Assembly (NCBI GenBank): GCA_949316235.1
Contig: OX438743.1
Span: 31,093,242 to 31,157,241 of the forward strand
Direction of reading: 5' to 3'
DNA: 64,000 nt
Source: Oegoconia quadripuncta
Taxonomy: Eukaryota; Arthropoda; Insecta; Lepidoptera; Autostichidae
Shown here: in pieces, positions 21,842 to 34,439 of the stretch
Position numbering within the stretch: the stretch's first letter is position 1
How the letters are laid out: the number at the start of each line of letters is the position of its first letter
Notes under the pieces: model-generated
What the model was told of the DNA's origin: nothing
What the model saw: the letters and a program-made list of their open reading frames with translations, nothing else
The model's database searches: none
Made by a program: the position numbers and the translations under genes

Positions 21842-22135
21842 TTGCCGTGTGGTTTCCACACGTAGAAGAATAGAACTAACCTGTGTCTTCTCGTGGGTGT
21901 CGTAAAAGACGATTATCGGACTTCCAATAAAAACATCTATAGATTTGCAAGTTTTAACCGCGCTTGGTTCACCCCCTTTCACGTGTGTATTTCTGTATGC
22001 TACGAAAGGTGAACCGTGGATGTTGTTCCAACCATTAATCTTTTAATGTTTGTGACACTCAAATGTTTGGAATATCTCTGACCACCCCATTTGGGATAAC
22101 CATCGTGAAGTTGTGTTAAGATGTTTTTTACTAAA
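21842..22135 (+). repeat. Rep-4 copy, near full length
   Basis: gccgtgtggtttccacacgt, ggtgtcgtaaaagacgatta, ttgcaagttttaaccgcgct, ggtgaaccgtggatgttgtt and ccaccccatttgggataacc occur in order and recur at 35285, 62345 and, inverted, 48490. The start resembles a widespread lepidopteran repeat with a tcgtaaaaggcgactaaggg core; its class is uncertain. Confidence 0.75.
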
Positions 22136-23572
22136 TGAAATTTTGTTTATCTTATAGGTACCTACTATCTAGACAAAATTGTGCAAAAATGTAAAATTTG
22201 TAGTAAGTATATACTTAGGTGTATATATGTAGTAAAAAAGTGTTTTTTTTTTAATTTCATTTATATTATTTTAATTTACGTTGATAAATAAAATAATATT
22301 GGTTTGATTTGGTTTGTTATCAAATTTTATACTTTGTCACAATAGGTAACCGTAATCCAGGTTGGAATGCGATTTGTCAATATTTCATGTCTCAGATCAA
22401 TATCGAAGCAGAAAGAAATCTACGCCAAACTACTTTATTAAAGGACACTCTATATTCATAACGCTCCACCGGCACTATCAAGCAAATAATATCACCCCAG
22501 AAGATGCATTGGGAAAGAAATGTATCAGAAAATATATAAAAAAGCTGTATTGTGACTGTACTTCATGAAGATGTAGAGTTAGTGGATGAGGCACAAGCGT
22601 AGCTTGCATGTCCAAGAAGTTGTTAATTTTTTTTTGAATTACTTTTTCTTTGACCATGTGCAGATTGGTTCTGAGTTCTTTTTCGCATAGAGTGCATACC
22701 TTAATGGATATGGCTTCTGATTTTATATTTCACCAGCTGTCAAGAATTTTGCCTCTTTTCAGACCGTGCTAGGCTGTCAGGTAACTTTATTAAAATTTTA
22801 TAATTTGTGAATGACAGTTTTCGTAGGAGGATGGTAAGGTACATTTGAAAGTCGTATGGATCCAGCTCTTCGTACCTACCACGTAAAAATTTTGCGTTAG
22901 ATCGTCAATAATTTTACTGATTAGTTTGCTTGCGTTAAATTCCTAAAGAAGTAAATTATGGTAACTTGATTTGTCTATTCACTAGATTTTTATTCCCTTA
23001 TCCTTACTTCTAGTGCTGTTACGTGGCACCTGGTTATCTATAGATTTTCAACAGTTGTCCACAGATTTCTTTGAAACTGACAGTTTGTAGTAAATAAGAA
23101 ATGCATTCGATTTAGGAATATAGAACTAAAACACTTTGAAGATGTCATTTTATAAATCTACACGACTACAATATTAATTAAAATCAAGACGTCAGCAAAT
23201 GAAATGCTTCTGGGTAATGGTCATTTCCAGTATAGATTTACTATTTATAAATTCCATCGTATTGCGAGCGGGCAACCGTATGATTTTTGTAGGGAGATAT
23301 GGTATTTTACAAAGATATAGCCTGACTTATTGACTGGTCCGAGAGGGTGGCTCTACGTGGATAGCCTTCACCATTACTTTTAGAAAGAAAAGTTAGTACA
23401 AGTAATATTTTCCACCCATAATTATTTATATTCAATAAAAAAATTTTGTAGTTATAAATTTAATTATTGTTTTGAGCTGTATCGGTTTCTATTTGTTTAG
23501 ATGTCTAATGTACTTTGTGACAAATATACGAGGGTACCCTGTAGAAGTCCGGAATTCCTTTTATTTTTCTTA
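22136..23572. other. No feature seen
   Basis: AT-rich low-copy DNA. Short frames (for example plus 22362-22568) show no domain. Confidence 0.45.
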
Positions 23573-23632
23573 TTTATTTATTTATTTTATTTTAGCACTT
23601 TATTGTACACACACAAAGAAATGGTAATTAAC
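23573..23632 (-). mobile_element. LINE 3' tail fragment
   Basis: On the minus strand tgtgtgtacaataaagtgct is followed by an AATA-repeat end (plus strand ttatttatttatttatttta), the usual LINE-T termination. Confidence 0.5.
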
Positions 23633-24769
23633 AAATATTTTAGAAAAAATGTACGAATGTAAAAATGTATGTAAATGTTTCTTATTTGGTATTGGTGATT
23701 TTTGTTTTCATTTTTATAGTTACGGAGTATTACATGTTTAAATATTGTAGAACTTCTATTATGTACCATATGATATGCAAATAAATAATATGAAATATGA
23801 AGTTCAGACACACATACCAAGGATCGCTGCAGGACTGCACTTTACTTTCAATGTTTAGAGGAATCAAATATCAAAGCGCCTTTCAATAGTGTTAAAAACA
23901 CTTTACACAAAGTATAACAATTTAATATATTTTTAAAATCGTCCTTGCTTTGAATTTAGTATGAGTTTGATCCCCAAATTAATAATATAAAATAAAAATG
24001 ACACCTTTAATAACAAATAATATACACGTTATGTAAGTGGCCTAGTTACCAAATTTCAATCGTCTACATCAAATGTTTCTTAAATAAATTTCCGTGACAG
24101 ACGGACAGACACTGAGGTACTAACTGTCATATGTTTCGTTTTGCCATTTCTAAAGTAGATATCTAATAATACGTGACATTAACGATGGTTGCGTCCAGGC
24201 GCTTTCTTTCTTTTAGGTTAACTATAGAAAAAATTTATAATTTGCGACAAACGAAGTGGAATTTTGAATTCCATACCTACGAGTATAAGAGTATTTAATT
24301 AAAGCACTCAACGAGGCTATATAGCTATTACCTTGACTAAAGAACTTTAGCTGTCTTCCGAATGTCAGCGTTTCAGTGCTGTTTCACTATTTAAAGGAAT
24401 TGCTTGACGTCATCTTGTTTTACTACATATTGGCTACATGTGGTATAAGCTCATCCCGGTATCCAATCCACGGTAGGAGCTTTGCTACGACCGGCCGAGC
24501 CTCTTCAAATCTCTCATTGATACTTCGATATATGGATAAATATAAAACCAGATAGGTAGCTATTGATCTTGCGATTTCTCCCTTTAATGTGTTATATGTT
24601 TGTATTGGAAAAGAATGAGTAACCCTACTAAATAGTTATATCAACTGTCTGACAAATGTTGTGGACTTTTTTTCTAGTGCTAGAATTTTTACTTTGTATA
24701 GATATGAGTCCACTCACGAAGTGGACAGACGACCTGATTAAGGTCTGACAAATGTTGATAGACTTTTAA

Positions 24770-24887
24770 ATAAAGGTCGCGGGATATCACGGGATGCAGG
24801 CCGCTTCCAACCGGTTGCTCTGGAATTCTATGGGGGAGGCCTATGCTCAGCAGTGGATGTCCTGTGGCAGATATGATGATGATGAAA
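24770..24887 (+). mobile_element. RTE LINE 3' end
   Basis: gccgcttccaaccggttgct, tatgggggaggcctatgctc, agcagtggatgtcctgtggc and gatatgatgatgatga match the 13668 and 47493 copies. It encodes only the last residues of the polyprotein. Confidence 0.65.
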
Positions 24888-25186
24888 GATAAGGGCTACC
24901 TGTTACATGGAACTGTAACTAACTAACAAATAACAAAATCATAATTTGCAGAACAATATACGACATCATCGGATTTTCAACATCCGATGCATGAGAAGGG
25001 TATAAGTTTGAAGGTTACATCTATCTCTGTGAATTAGGCTCTGAGAATCTTTATGTATCGTAGAAATTGCTGCGTCAAAACGGTGGAAAAGTTTTAAAAC
25101 AGTGCGTTGTAGCGCGGTGGGATTGCTTGCTTCCACCATCGCCTTTACATGTTGAGACAATCTTTAATGGGGACTGTTGAGGAAGG

Positions 25187-25562
25187 ATGCCAAAGTCAGT
25201 GTTACCCGAAACTTACAATCTTGGGATCTCCAAATCTAGGATAAATGGGCATTTATTGGAATCAGGTCAATCCTAAAGAAAGAGCTGTGGTCGAAAATAA
25301 AGCACGCGATATCAGTAAATGCCTATCCACCCTGCCCATAAAGATACTAAAATTTTGGAATTTCAAAAAAAGCTAGTGGTCTCAGTTTGGTGGAAATCTT
25401 TTAAACCACTTAGAAGATAATCTTATAAAGAATAAATCTTAATGTTTTGTCCTTTGTCAATTGTGGTTCTATAACAGTGATGTTTTGTTAATGTATTGTT
25501 CTATATTGTTATTTTCTTGTCTGTTGTGCAATAAAGTGTATTTGTATTGTATTGTATTGTAT
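25187..25562 (+). mobile_element. Jockey-type LINE C-terminus with 3' UTR and pentanucleotide tail
   Basis: The frame from 25187 reads LPETYNLGISKSRINGHLLE, matching the end of the 58460 element (ESYNLGIFKSRVNRHL). A diverged 3' UTR follows with ctgttgtgcaataaagtg and a tail of four tgtat units near 25540-25562. Whether coding end and tail belong to one insertion is inferred from order and orientation. The minus 64-codon frame at 24966-25160 is unrelated and not called. Confidence 0.55.
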
Positions 25563-25616
25563 ATTTTAAGTATCGCTCTTTATCTGCAATAAAAAACTTT
25601 AAATTTGTTTTTCCTT

Positions 25617-25738
25617 CCGAGGGTTTGCTGGAAGAAATCTCTTACAGAGATAACCTCGCCTTTTGTGTATTGTAATTTCTGTCCTATGTTTGTTCAATGT
25701 ATGTTTGTATACTTATATATGCAATAAAGTGTTACATA
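25617..25738 (+). mobile_element. LINE-T 3' tail
   Basis: gggtttgctggaagaaatct, cttacagagataacctcgcc and atatgcaataaagtg follow the family, placed directly after the preceding LINE end. Confidence 0.75.
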
Positions 25739-26487
25739 AGATAATTCACTTTTAACACTATATTTTGCTGTATGTCTACCTGGATGTAATTATTTGTTTA
25801 ATCAATCTCGATGAGAGTTTTCTAAATTATCAATTTATATAGTTATCAGAAAGATTAATTTACGCACCTAGAAGCAGATATCGTTAGTAATAAAATTGAT
25901 TTTCAACACGTTTGCTATCATCAAAAATTAAAATCAAGCAGCCGTATCGATGCACCCCTGGTACGACGGGCCCCAATTTCGGTGCAGATAGACGATTTTT
26001 TACATTCAATTATTGCTGGCCCCCATTTATGCTTTATATAAATTGGTCTGTCTCTCTCTAATAAATGATGTTCTGAGGGCAACACGGTGTGGGAGGTACC
26101 AGTGATGGATGGCTACTGTTCGGGTGTGATTGGTGAGAGATCAATTGGATTTGTATTTTGTATTGTCGTTTAAAATAGTTTTGTACAGGGAAAATGTACC
26201 ATCACTCCCAGTCCCAACTCACACGATTACGATTTCTCCGAAAATTCTCAGATTTTTAGCGGAAAGTACATTTACAGTACATCCTATGCACAACAACATA
26301 ATATGCTTAAATACAAAAGTGTTTGTAAAAATCTTATTCATTTGAGATGGGATGAGACTGATAGTACCTACCATACAATGAATTAACCTGCGTAAAATTA
26401 TTATCTAGGTGACTTAATACTGCAAGATCCAAAAAGAACAACTTCTAAGGCATTATCAAGATTATACGGTGTTACTTCAAAATATAA

Positions 26488-26617
26488 ATATTCTTGAGAT
26501 CTTCAAGAGCAGAGTGAATAAGCACCGACTGTGATCCGTGCTTCATCTTCGACCATATCGTTACTTTTCATCGGATGAGATTTTCGTCCAACGCGTATCC
26601 ATTTAATCATAAAAAAA
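26488..26617 (+). mobile_element. Jockey-type LINE tail
   Basis: tcttgagatcttcaagagca gives the residues for IFKSRVN; then cttcatcttcgaccatatcg, catcggatgagattttcgtc and an A-run equal the 58940-59050 end, diverged. Only the last codons and tail remain. Confidence 0.7.
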
Positions 26618-26954
26618 TATTAATATCTTATGTACACAACATTAATTGAATTGAATACAATTTGATCCACGCATTAGCATTTAAACAATTTCTATATGTA
26701 TTGAATAATATAAGCATATTTTTCGTAACTTAATTTTATCTTGTAACCTGATTGTTTTGAACATAGCTCTTCATTTCCAATAGATGTAGACATTCAATAA
26801 GTGTTATTATTTATCATATTATTAAATAAATGCATGAAGTTTGAACGTGTTACAAATTGTAGTATTAATGAAATATATGAGAACTACACGATATATTACC
26901 GTAATAAAGTTAAGACGACAAATAATTAGTCTAAAATCAGTTTTCTTAAAGTAG

Positions 26955-27070
26955 AAGCCATTGCATCTGTGACCCTTTTAGTGTTGCGGGTGTCCATGGG
27001 CGGCGGTGATTGCTTTCCATCAGGTGACCCGCATGCTCGTTTGCCGCCCTCTTATATATACATATAAAAA
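26955..27070 (+). repeat. Lepidopteran-type LINE or SINE tail
   Basis: gttgcgggtgtccatgggcg, gctttccatcaggtgacccg and catgctcgtttgccgccct followed by an A-run form a tail that I recognise as common in lepidopteran DNA. The minus frame at 26946-27140 is its reverse reading. Confidence 0.6.
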
Positions 27071-27118
27071 AAAATTGTCCGTTGAAAATTAAAATACCAA
27101 CAGAGTGTTCAGTATACA

Positions 27119-27165
27119 TATATTTTTTTATTATGCACAACGTTAGCCCTTGACTTCAATCATTT
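27119..27165 (-). mobile_element. SINE-A tail fragment
   Basis: tttttttattatgcacaacg then ttgacttcaatca equals the 3' end of SINE-A; the rest is absent. Confidence 0.55.
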
Positions 27166-27204
27166 GAACTTTTGAACTAAGACACATCCGAACAAAGGTT
27201 GGAC

Positions 27205-27252
27205 TGGACACACACACACATAAACACACACAAGGCAGTCACACACACTAAA
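27205..27252. repeat. Imperfect (CA)n tract
   Basis: Runs of acacac interrupted by ataaacac and aaggcagt. Confidence 0.7.
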
Positions 27253-27689
27253 TTCGTCATATTTCGTCGTGCGTTAAAAAATTTATTTATAACCTATCGA
27301 TTTTGTTGTCTTCAAGATCATAAACGATTCTAAATATCAGTATGCGAACTGGCATTTCGAAAATCCTCTCCTGAGAGGGGTCGGTTAGCTTCATCTCCGA
27401 GGAGGGGATTATCGGGAGAAAGAACGGCTTCGCTAGATGGGATCGCCATTGTGCCGCGATCACATATGGTGCGAAAATATTAAATATTCACTAGAGATTG
27501 AATGGATTCACGGAATAGCTACTTTCGATGTTTACATTGTTACGCCTCTGTGGCTGATGTGTTCGCGAGATGCTGCATAAGCGAAGGATTGAGAGATAAT
27601 ATTTTGGATACGATACTTATCTAAATCTAACAAACTCCTAGTATTTGGTCAGTATGACTTTCATCACAAAAATATCGTTGAAACAAATT

Positions 27690-27802
27690 CTGTTTGGTGT
27701 AGTGGTTAGAAACACTGACTGCTATACCAAATGGTCGCGTGTTCGAATGCTGCCAGGGGCATTATGCTTGTATGATGAACACGTTATGGAAGTTTTTATT
27801 TA
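27690..27802 (+). mobile_element. SINE-C, 3'-truncated
   Basis: ctgtttggtgtagtggttag, gactgctataccaaatggtc and a degraded B box gcgtgttcgaatgctgc, then ttatgcttgtatgatgaac. It stops where an inverted LINE remnant begins. Confidence 0.75.
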
Positions 27803-27827
27803 TAATATATATATTAAGAACTGGTTT

Positions 27828-28045
27828 CGCGTTTGACCACAATCTCACCTGATGGAAAGTGACGATGTTGGACAAAGGCCTCCCCTTAAGATCACCAAAT
27901 CCAAATCGTCGGTCCACCTCGTTGGAGGCCTGCCCGCGCTGCTTCTCCCGGTGCGTGATCGTCACTCGAGAACCTTTCTGCCCCAACGGCCGTCGGTCCT
28001 ACTAGCAATGTGCCCCGCCCACTGCCACTTAAGTTTGGGAATTCT
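27828..28045 (-). mobile_element. RTE C-terminus joined to a different LINE tail
   Basis: The minus strand reads WQWAGHIASRTDGRWGRKVL, then GRPPTRW, typical of the arginine-rich C-terminal region of RTE polyproteins. After ggcctttgtccaac, where RTE copies normally reach their stop, the sequence switches to atcgtcactttccatcaggt and gagattgtggtcaaacgcg, which is the 3' tail of the jockey-type element at 58980-59040. It may be a template-switch chimera, or both families share a tail. There is no catalytic domain. Confidence 0.65.
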
Positions 28046-28069
28046 TCTTATCAACCTTCTGGTATCCAT

Positions 28070-29483
28070 AACATAAGCCTAGTTTCTTAGCATATATTAT
28101 CTATATCACAAAGTTCTAAATTGCTTACTAACGTAAATACTTTTATTACATGTATTAACGTTGGCAAAGTGACTATCATTTTATAAATCAAAATCCAGTG
28201 ATGAGTTTTTAACGTTTTTAAGAAAATCATATAAATATATGATTTTACCTTTAGAAACTATAAAAATAGGATCTTTGCTATCCGTAATAGATCTGCGAAG
28301 TCTTTACTCTAGTGTAATATTTTCATCGTCCCACTGCATTTACAACCCCCTACCAATGTGAGATGTTTAAAGTTCTAAGCCAATGTATGTCTGTGCGTCG
28401 TTTGAACGGCTGAACCGTTTTGAAAATACTTAGTTTTTATTTGTGAAACTTGTACGTAGGTACCTATTTGTGGGATGCTTCTGATCGAATATTCATAGTC
28501 TCGCAGAGATGTTCAAAAAATGACCTTATTGGCGAAGCAACAATCGGCCTTATGTCAAAATGTTAGACATGTAAAGAGACTCTTCCTTTATTTCAAAAAA
28601 GTACATTAAATTTGCTGCATATTTCTTGAATTTGACTAAAGTGGGGTAGTCCTAAAACATAGGTCATAGATATACCTACCATTGATAAATTTTAAAAATC
28701 GAAACAAAATATCTGGCGAGCTGTAAAAAATGCCAGAATTTTAGGTTATAAATTTGACGATTTTGATTGAATGTCCGTCGTCTAAGAAATAAAGCAATCA
28801 TCCTTTACCTTAACGAAAAGTGGCCCTTATTTCACAATTTCGCAAAATATAGACCACTTGATCTAGCGGGTAATAGATTGGCTCTCTTTCAAAATAAAAC
28901 TACAAACTTTTTACATCAGACTTTTGGCACACCATTGTCACAGACCACACACTCATCCCACATCGCATCAACCGGGTGATCCCGGTTGAATAGCTTTTTT
29001 TATTCAAAATAGGTGCTTAAAAACCGAGCCACCCCAGAAGGCAAATGGTCCAGAATTTGTTTAAATTGTCACGTACAGACATCACGTGGATACACAATCC
29101 CCTGCTAGTGGCTCTCAATGCGTTTAAATTAATTTTTTGCAATAAATTTATTTAATGGTTGACCAACAATTTTATTCTCCAAATTGAATCTAGAACGTTT
29201 ATGTCACTAATGGAATAAAAAACGTAACCATAGAATAGTTAAGAGATTTGTTGACGACACCGTACATCTATCCTGGATTTAGAAAACTTTAGTAGGTACC
29301 GTTGTGTTATAGACCGTCTTAATAAGGATAAATATATTTATGAAGAGAATCAAAGGAAACATACTTATGTCATAATTGATCTGCAAAATTTTGCAATGCC
29401 AGAAAATCATCGTTGCAAAGTGCATTCACAAATTTAAAACACAAAATACATTTGCAAAGAAAATGAATACTGATTGCTGCATA
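28070..29483. other. No feature seen
   Basis: AT-rich low-copy DNA; the plus frame at 28767-28979 shows no domain. No shared repeat. Confidence 0.45.
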
Positions 29484-29857
29484 TTATCGGATGAGTTTTT
29501 TTAACGTAAACTAAAAAATAGGGCATATTGGGTAAGCGAAATAGAAGATTGATAGACAGTTTTTTTTTCAAAATCATATTCGAATAATGCGTTGTGTAAT
29601 TTGACGGTCGCATATTTTGTGGCTTATTTCAAATATATACATCATTAAATAAAATAAATAAACTTGGAGAAAATATGAGTTACAAATTAATTTAGCGTGA
29701 TAGGTACGCTGCGAATTCCGCCAGTTGCATATAAATCAGCGACGACGATGGTTTAGAAAAAAAAACGAAACTGCCTATGCTAATAACTTTTATTTCACTT
29801 TCCCGTTTAAATTCCCTATTTTTTTCTTTACGGTAAAATAACATACCGGTATATATG
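29484..29857. mobile_element. MITE-1, full length
   Basis: Starts ttatcggatgagtttttt and ends cataccggtatat. It contains aatagggcatattgggtaag, catttgacggtcgc-like tttgacggtcgcat and aatttagcgtgataggtacg. Both arms are present, and it corresponds to 3396-3784. Confidence 0.85.
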
Positions 29858-30091
29858 CAGATACTTATGACTTTATTACGTACATTTTAAATTCGCAAAT
29901 AACCTTATAATACTCACGCCCATCTACTGTCGTTTAAAAATTATCACTATATGAATAGAATTTAAATAATATAGTATGTAATGGAATGTCATACTTACAA
30001 TTTAAAATGTCCTGGATGCTTAATTTTTTGTCTTCGGGATGCAGATGTGCTTTATATTTGTATATTAACATAAGGATAAATATGTAATAAT

Positions 30092-30312
30092 AATCAATAT
30101 TTCGGACACTTACAACAATCATTTAGTCCCAAACTAAGCAAAGCTTGTATTACGCATACTAGATAATGGATAAACATACATACATATTTATATAAACATT
30201 CATGACTCGGATATGAATGTTCGTGTTCATCACACAATGATTTACCCCTCGCTGGATTCGAACCCGCAACCGTTGGTTTCGCTGACAGGGTCACTATCCA
30301 CTACATCGTCGT
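30092..30312 (-). mobile_element. SINE-B, full length
   Basis: tcaatatttcggacacttac, tagtcccaaactaagcaaag, catgactcgg, gctggattcgaacccgcaac and gacagggtcactatccacta give the whole family order. Minus frames at 29934-30294 are reverse readings. Confidence 0.9.
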
Positions 30313-30847
30313 CGTGGTCGTAAATGATGTAATAATGTAGAGTTTATTAAATTTACATGGGGTACATATTATCTAAATAAAATGTTGTTTGTGGTACACA
30401 TTCGTATCAATTATTTAAGTACAGTGAGCTGCAAGTTAAGCGTAACACAGGTTGTTCTAATTACGCGACGTTATGAATTTAAATCATATTAACATATCGC
30501 GCTTGAACTGCTGCTGCAAATTAAAAGAAGAGCTTATGAGTTAAAACTTGAGAACCACTGTTTCAGAGACATACGGTGAAGGGTTAAAAATGCATCGTAC
30601 TCTCACAAAAAACTCCTCTATACAGATATCGGATTTTAAATTTTAAAATGTGCATTGTATTGAACTGCAGGGTTCGGAAATCGATTGGTGCCACAGCGAC
30701 AAAGGGTTAACCATTAATAATAAAAAAATCATTGATTTTAGATGCGACAGCTTGCGAGCATGTTGCTTGTTTGCCGGCGCAAATGATAAAAAGGTAATTG
30801 GCATAGTTAAATATACCTAAAATTATTATTTTACATAGACATACATT

Positions 30848-30889
30848 TTTTTAGAGGAAAAACGACGGGTGTTACGTGTTTGACGGCGT

Positions 30890-30935
<46 letters not shown>

Positions 30936-31100
30936 TAACCGACTTCAAAAAAGGAGGAGGTTATGTATTCGGGGCGTATTTTTATATTAAAGACTAAACG
31001 ACTCGATATGGCTTTGTTTTATGAAAATCAGTTCAGTAATTTCGAAGATAATAGTCTATTTCAATAATAGTCTTTTGAGAGTTTACCATTTTTTTTTTAA
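30848..31100 (+). repeat. Rep-2 copy with internal microsatellite and inserted repeat
   Basis: aaaacgacgggtgttacgtg and tttgacggcgttg are followed by a GT run, then ttaaccgacttcaaaaaagg with aggaggttatgtattcgg (a different lepidopteran repeat end), then ttatattaaagactaaacg. The order suggests a microsatellite expansion and a second repeat within Rep-2. Confidence 0.6.
30895..30931. repeat. (GT)n microsatellite
   Basis: About 18 uninterrupted GT units inside the Rep-2 copy. Confidence 0.95.
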
Positions 31101-31109
31101 TATTTAGGA

Positions 31110-33349
31110 TTAATCTTGGGACCAGGTTCTTAGGAATGTTTGAGGGAAATCGGTTAAGCCGTTTTTGTTTCTTCGAGGTTTACTAAATTTCCAATTTATA
31201 GAAGTTTGCTTAACTAAATGAAATGACCCTGGGGTATTAGTAAAAGTTAGTACAGAATTACTGTTGATAATTAATAAATATTGAACGCCAAAATAATAGA
31301 GGTAACAATATTAAAATGTGAAAGTATCTTTAATTATTTTGCTAAGGCCCCCTTTAGCTGAGTACGAATATAACACAATGTTAGAAAACATATAATTTAT
31401 GAATTACGCAATTTTTTCATCCTCGTACACCGACACTGTGCCACCCACTGTGCAGTAATTTGGTACACCACAGGAAGGTGATAGAGTTCCACTGTGTAAG
31501 GCTACATTGCTCATAAGGGGTAAAGGGATAAATTTGAAACTTGTATACTTTTGAAAGCCGGTTATTTTGAAAACTTCCTCCACATACAGGAAAAGAGTTA
31601 AATAAGAATGTCGATTACATTTTTGGAAGACTAATTCTAAGCTAGGGACAGTGTATAAAATTTGCGATGCGATAGATGTGTAGCCATTAAAATGTATTGT
31701 TTTGGAATTTTTAACAGAAATGACATTACATGCACAAATAGTTAGAATTATAGAAATGTACAAAGTAAATGTTGAATCACGGTTACGGTTATGACTCCTT
31801 AAAACTTATATATTATTTGAAAATAATAAGATCTCTATTGCTATGGTTAATTTTTTCGCTAACCCAATATTATACACACAAAATTACAAGTCACTATACT
31901 GGCGACAACCCTACATTCCACCTCCGTATTTTTATACTTTAGAAAATGTGTGAATCTTTCCGCATTCAATACATTAACCGTTTACATCACACGTTTATGT
32001 TACAAAAAGAATTTGAAGCGGCAGTGTACGTTACACGATACAATACAGTAGTGAAAGGGTAACAGTGAAACTCACAGGTTCGCAAGCTCTTATTGTGCCT
32101 AACATAGGAAGATCATTAATCAGTCTGTTGGAGAATCATCAATATAGTATACAGAATACGTCCAAGTATTTGATTCGAATACTCCGCGTATCGATTATGT
32201 ATAGGTTATTCGATTACACGAATACGCATTGTGCGGAGGCAGTTCATCATCCCATGAAAAATGCTGGTGTCATTATTGTGTTAACGATGTGTGTATCGGG
32301 TTTCTTATGTACCAACTTTCTTTTATTACGGTCAGGCAAAATTATAAGCATTCCAAAAGTCTATACCTACCATGAGTATTCAATATTGGAATACAATTTT
32401 CTTTGTAAGTATAGATAAAGTAGGTTCTTTTCTAACGTAATCAAGATATAAGGTAAGCTTAAAACCAATATCATGATATTGTCTAGTAGTATTAAAGGTA
32501 GAACGTAATATGGTAAGTTCTCAGAGAGATAATAAGATAATGTATGTTAAAGTACGTTCCAATATTCTGTACGCGATGGATTAAAACCATATTAATAACG
32601 ATCCAATAAGCCGATCCTTTGAGCTTTTACATAATGTTAATATCTCCTTTTACATTACATATATTTTTTTTTTAATTTGATATAAACATATAATGTGAAC
32701 TGTAAGAAATGCAGACCATTCTCATAAAAGGGTAACTAAGTTGATTTCGTTGAGTTTATTTTAGAGCAGTAAAGGCAAAGTCTGTCTTTAGTTGTTCTAG
32801 AAAAAGGCGGGCCATCGTGAAGGCTGGTTTACATTATGGGTTACGTTATAGTTTATTTTTATAATATACTTAACTCTGATGCAGGGATTCAGATACACAT
32901 GGAAGAATACCATTAAATATTAAACGAAATTTGTATTATAGACACTACAATAGAAATATAGAATTCGGTTTATAAATAAAACTGTAATAAGTTGTGAAGT
33001 TCTGTGTTTAACTGAACGCTTGTTAATGAAGCATAAAAATATATTTAACATAAACAGTTATGGCTCAGGAATATCTAATATCTCAAGGAGTGGGACGGTT
33101 CTTGTAATAGTTACACAGTAGGTATGAAATCTAAGGAGCGTAAGGAGGTGACCAGCTGTTCAGTTCAGAAAATATAACACTCTTTGCATATAGACCTCCT
33201 AATTTTGCAGATCCAGTTCGAATTCGCCACTCCAAGAGTCTCAAAATAATTTCTCCCAATGAACTATTAACCTTGGTAAACCAGTGAAATATATAAAAAT
33301 ACCAATTAATCCTGTTTCCACGTTGTTCAACAAACTAGGTAAACTTTAC
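31110..33349. other. Low-repeat stretch with orphan frames
   Basis: Two long frames occur: minus 31404-31763 (119 codons, TTG start, five cysteines, no known domain) and plus 32065-32418 (117 codons, GTG start, one hydrophobic segment near VIIVLTMCVSGFL). Neither has a convincing start or homology I recognise. A 16-bp palindrome caatatcatgatattg lies at 32466-32481. Confidence 0.3.
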
Positions 33350-33560
33350 AACAAAAAATACAAGGGAGGAAGTCACAATTGCTGTGGAAAACATGGCATC
33401 GTCCGGCGGGCATTAGTCATCCTTGCTGAAAGGCATCCTGTGGGAAATTACGTGCGGGCCTCAGCGACCGCCGCAAGTACTCGACGGGTTGACGTAATTC
33501 ATGTTTCACCTACACGTACCTACAAACGTTGCGTAAAAAGTGAAGTCTCGTAATTAAAAT
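33350..33560. other. Low-copy GC-richer block
   Basis: Includes atggcatcgtccggcgggca and cgtgcgggcctcagcgaccg, unlike the AT-rich flanks, with no repeat copy in the window. The plus 89-codon frame 33284-33553 covers it but has no domain. Could be an exon, a conserved noncoding element or an old repeat. Confidence 0.3.
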
Positions 33561-33879
33561 TTGACCATAATAACAATAATGTACAGATTGACGACGTATA
33601 TGATTAAAAGTATCGTGTGATTAAAAGACAACACGTCACTGATGTGCTTCTTATAGTCATGAGCACGTATAGAGTGAGTCTAGATAATCCACAATCCACA
33701 TTAGAGATATAGCAGGCATCATCAAGGCTGTTCACAGCTTATTTGTTATACCTTTAGTGCAATAATTTATAGTAACTTGTACTAAACAAATAAAAATAAC
33801 ATCAATATATACCTTATGACATAACGTTAACGAAATGCAGAGGATAGCAGGTGTACAAAAGACCCGTTAGTCAGATATC

Positions 33880-34090
33880 TAATACGGATCGCCAATTTTC
33901 CCACACGTCCACAAAGGGTTAAAAAGCCCGTCTCCATTGTAAGAGGATATCTAATTTCCTTGAAAGCAAAATTGGCGTAACATTGCCAAGGAGGTATAAG
34001 TTTTTTTTACTTTTTGTACCGCTATAACCCTTTTTGCCGGTGCCTTTGTCGATTTTTTTCTTTTTGAAAGCGTAAAGAAAAGGCGGTTAG
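33880..34090. other. Low-copy block with aagggtta-type words
   Basis: Contains cacaaagggttaaaaagccc and tggcgtaacattgccaagg. No frame and no second copy. Candidate regulatory DNA only. Confidence 0.25.
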
Positions 34091-34439
34091 TTTATATCCG
34101 GCCTCTTTTGACATTTGAAGGGTTGACCGATGTGTTCTCAATGAGTATTAATTATTTGAAGTGGGATTTAGTTTATAAGTGGATTGACGTAGATTGTAGG
34201 AGTAAGTTTTTTAAATTAAATGTTGAATATAAAAATAATGGGAACGTGTATTAGTGGGAACAGTCTGATTGATGTAAAAGTATAATGAATAATATAATTA
34301 TTTGTAGATATATCAATTATGCCAAGTACAATTCTGCCTAAATACCTACACCTATATTATCTTTACGGATACGACGTACGCACAATATAATAATAAGAGG
34401 AACCCACTAAATTAAACTTAATCTTTTCGAAAAATTGAA

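Noticed and set aside
26030..26060. TATA box at tttatataaat
   Set aside because: No initiator or downstream frame supports a promoter, and such words are common in AT-rich DNA.
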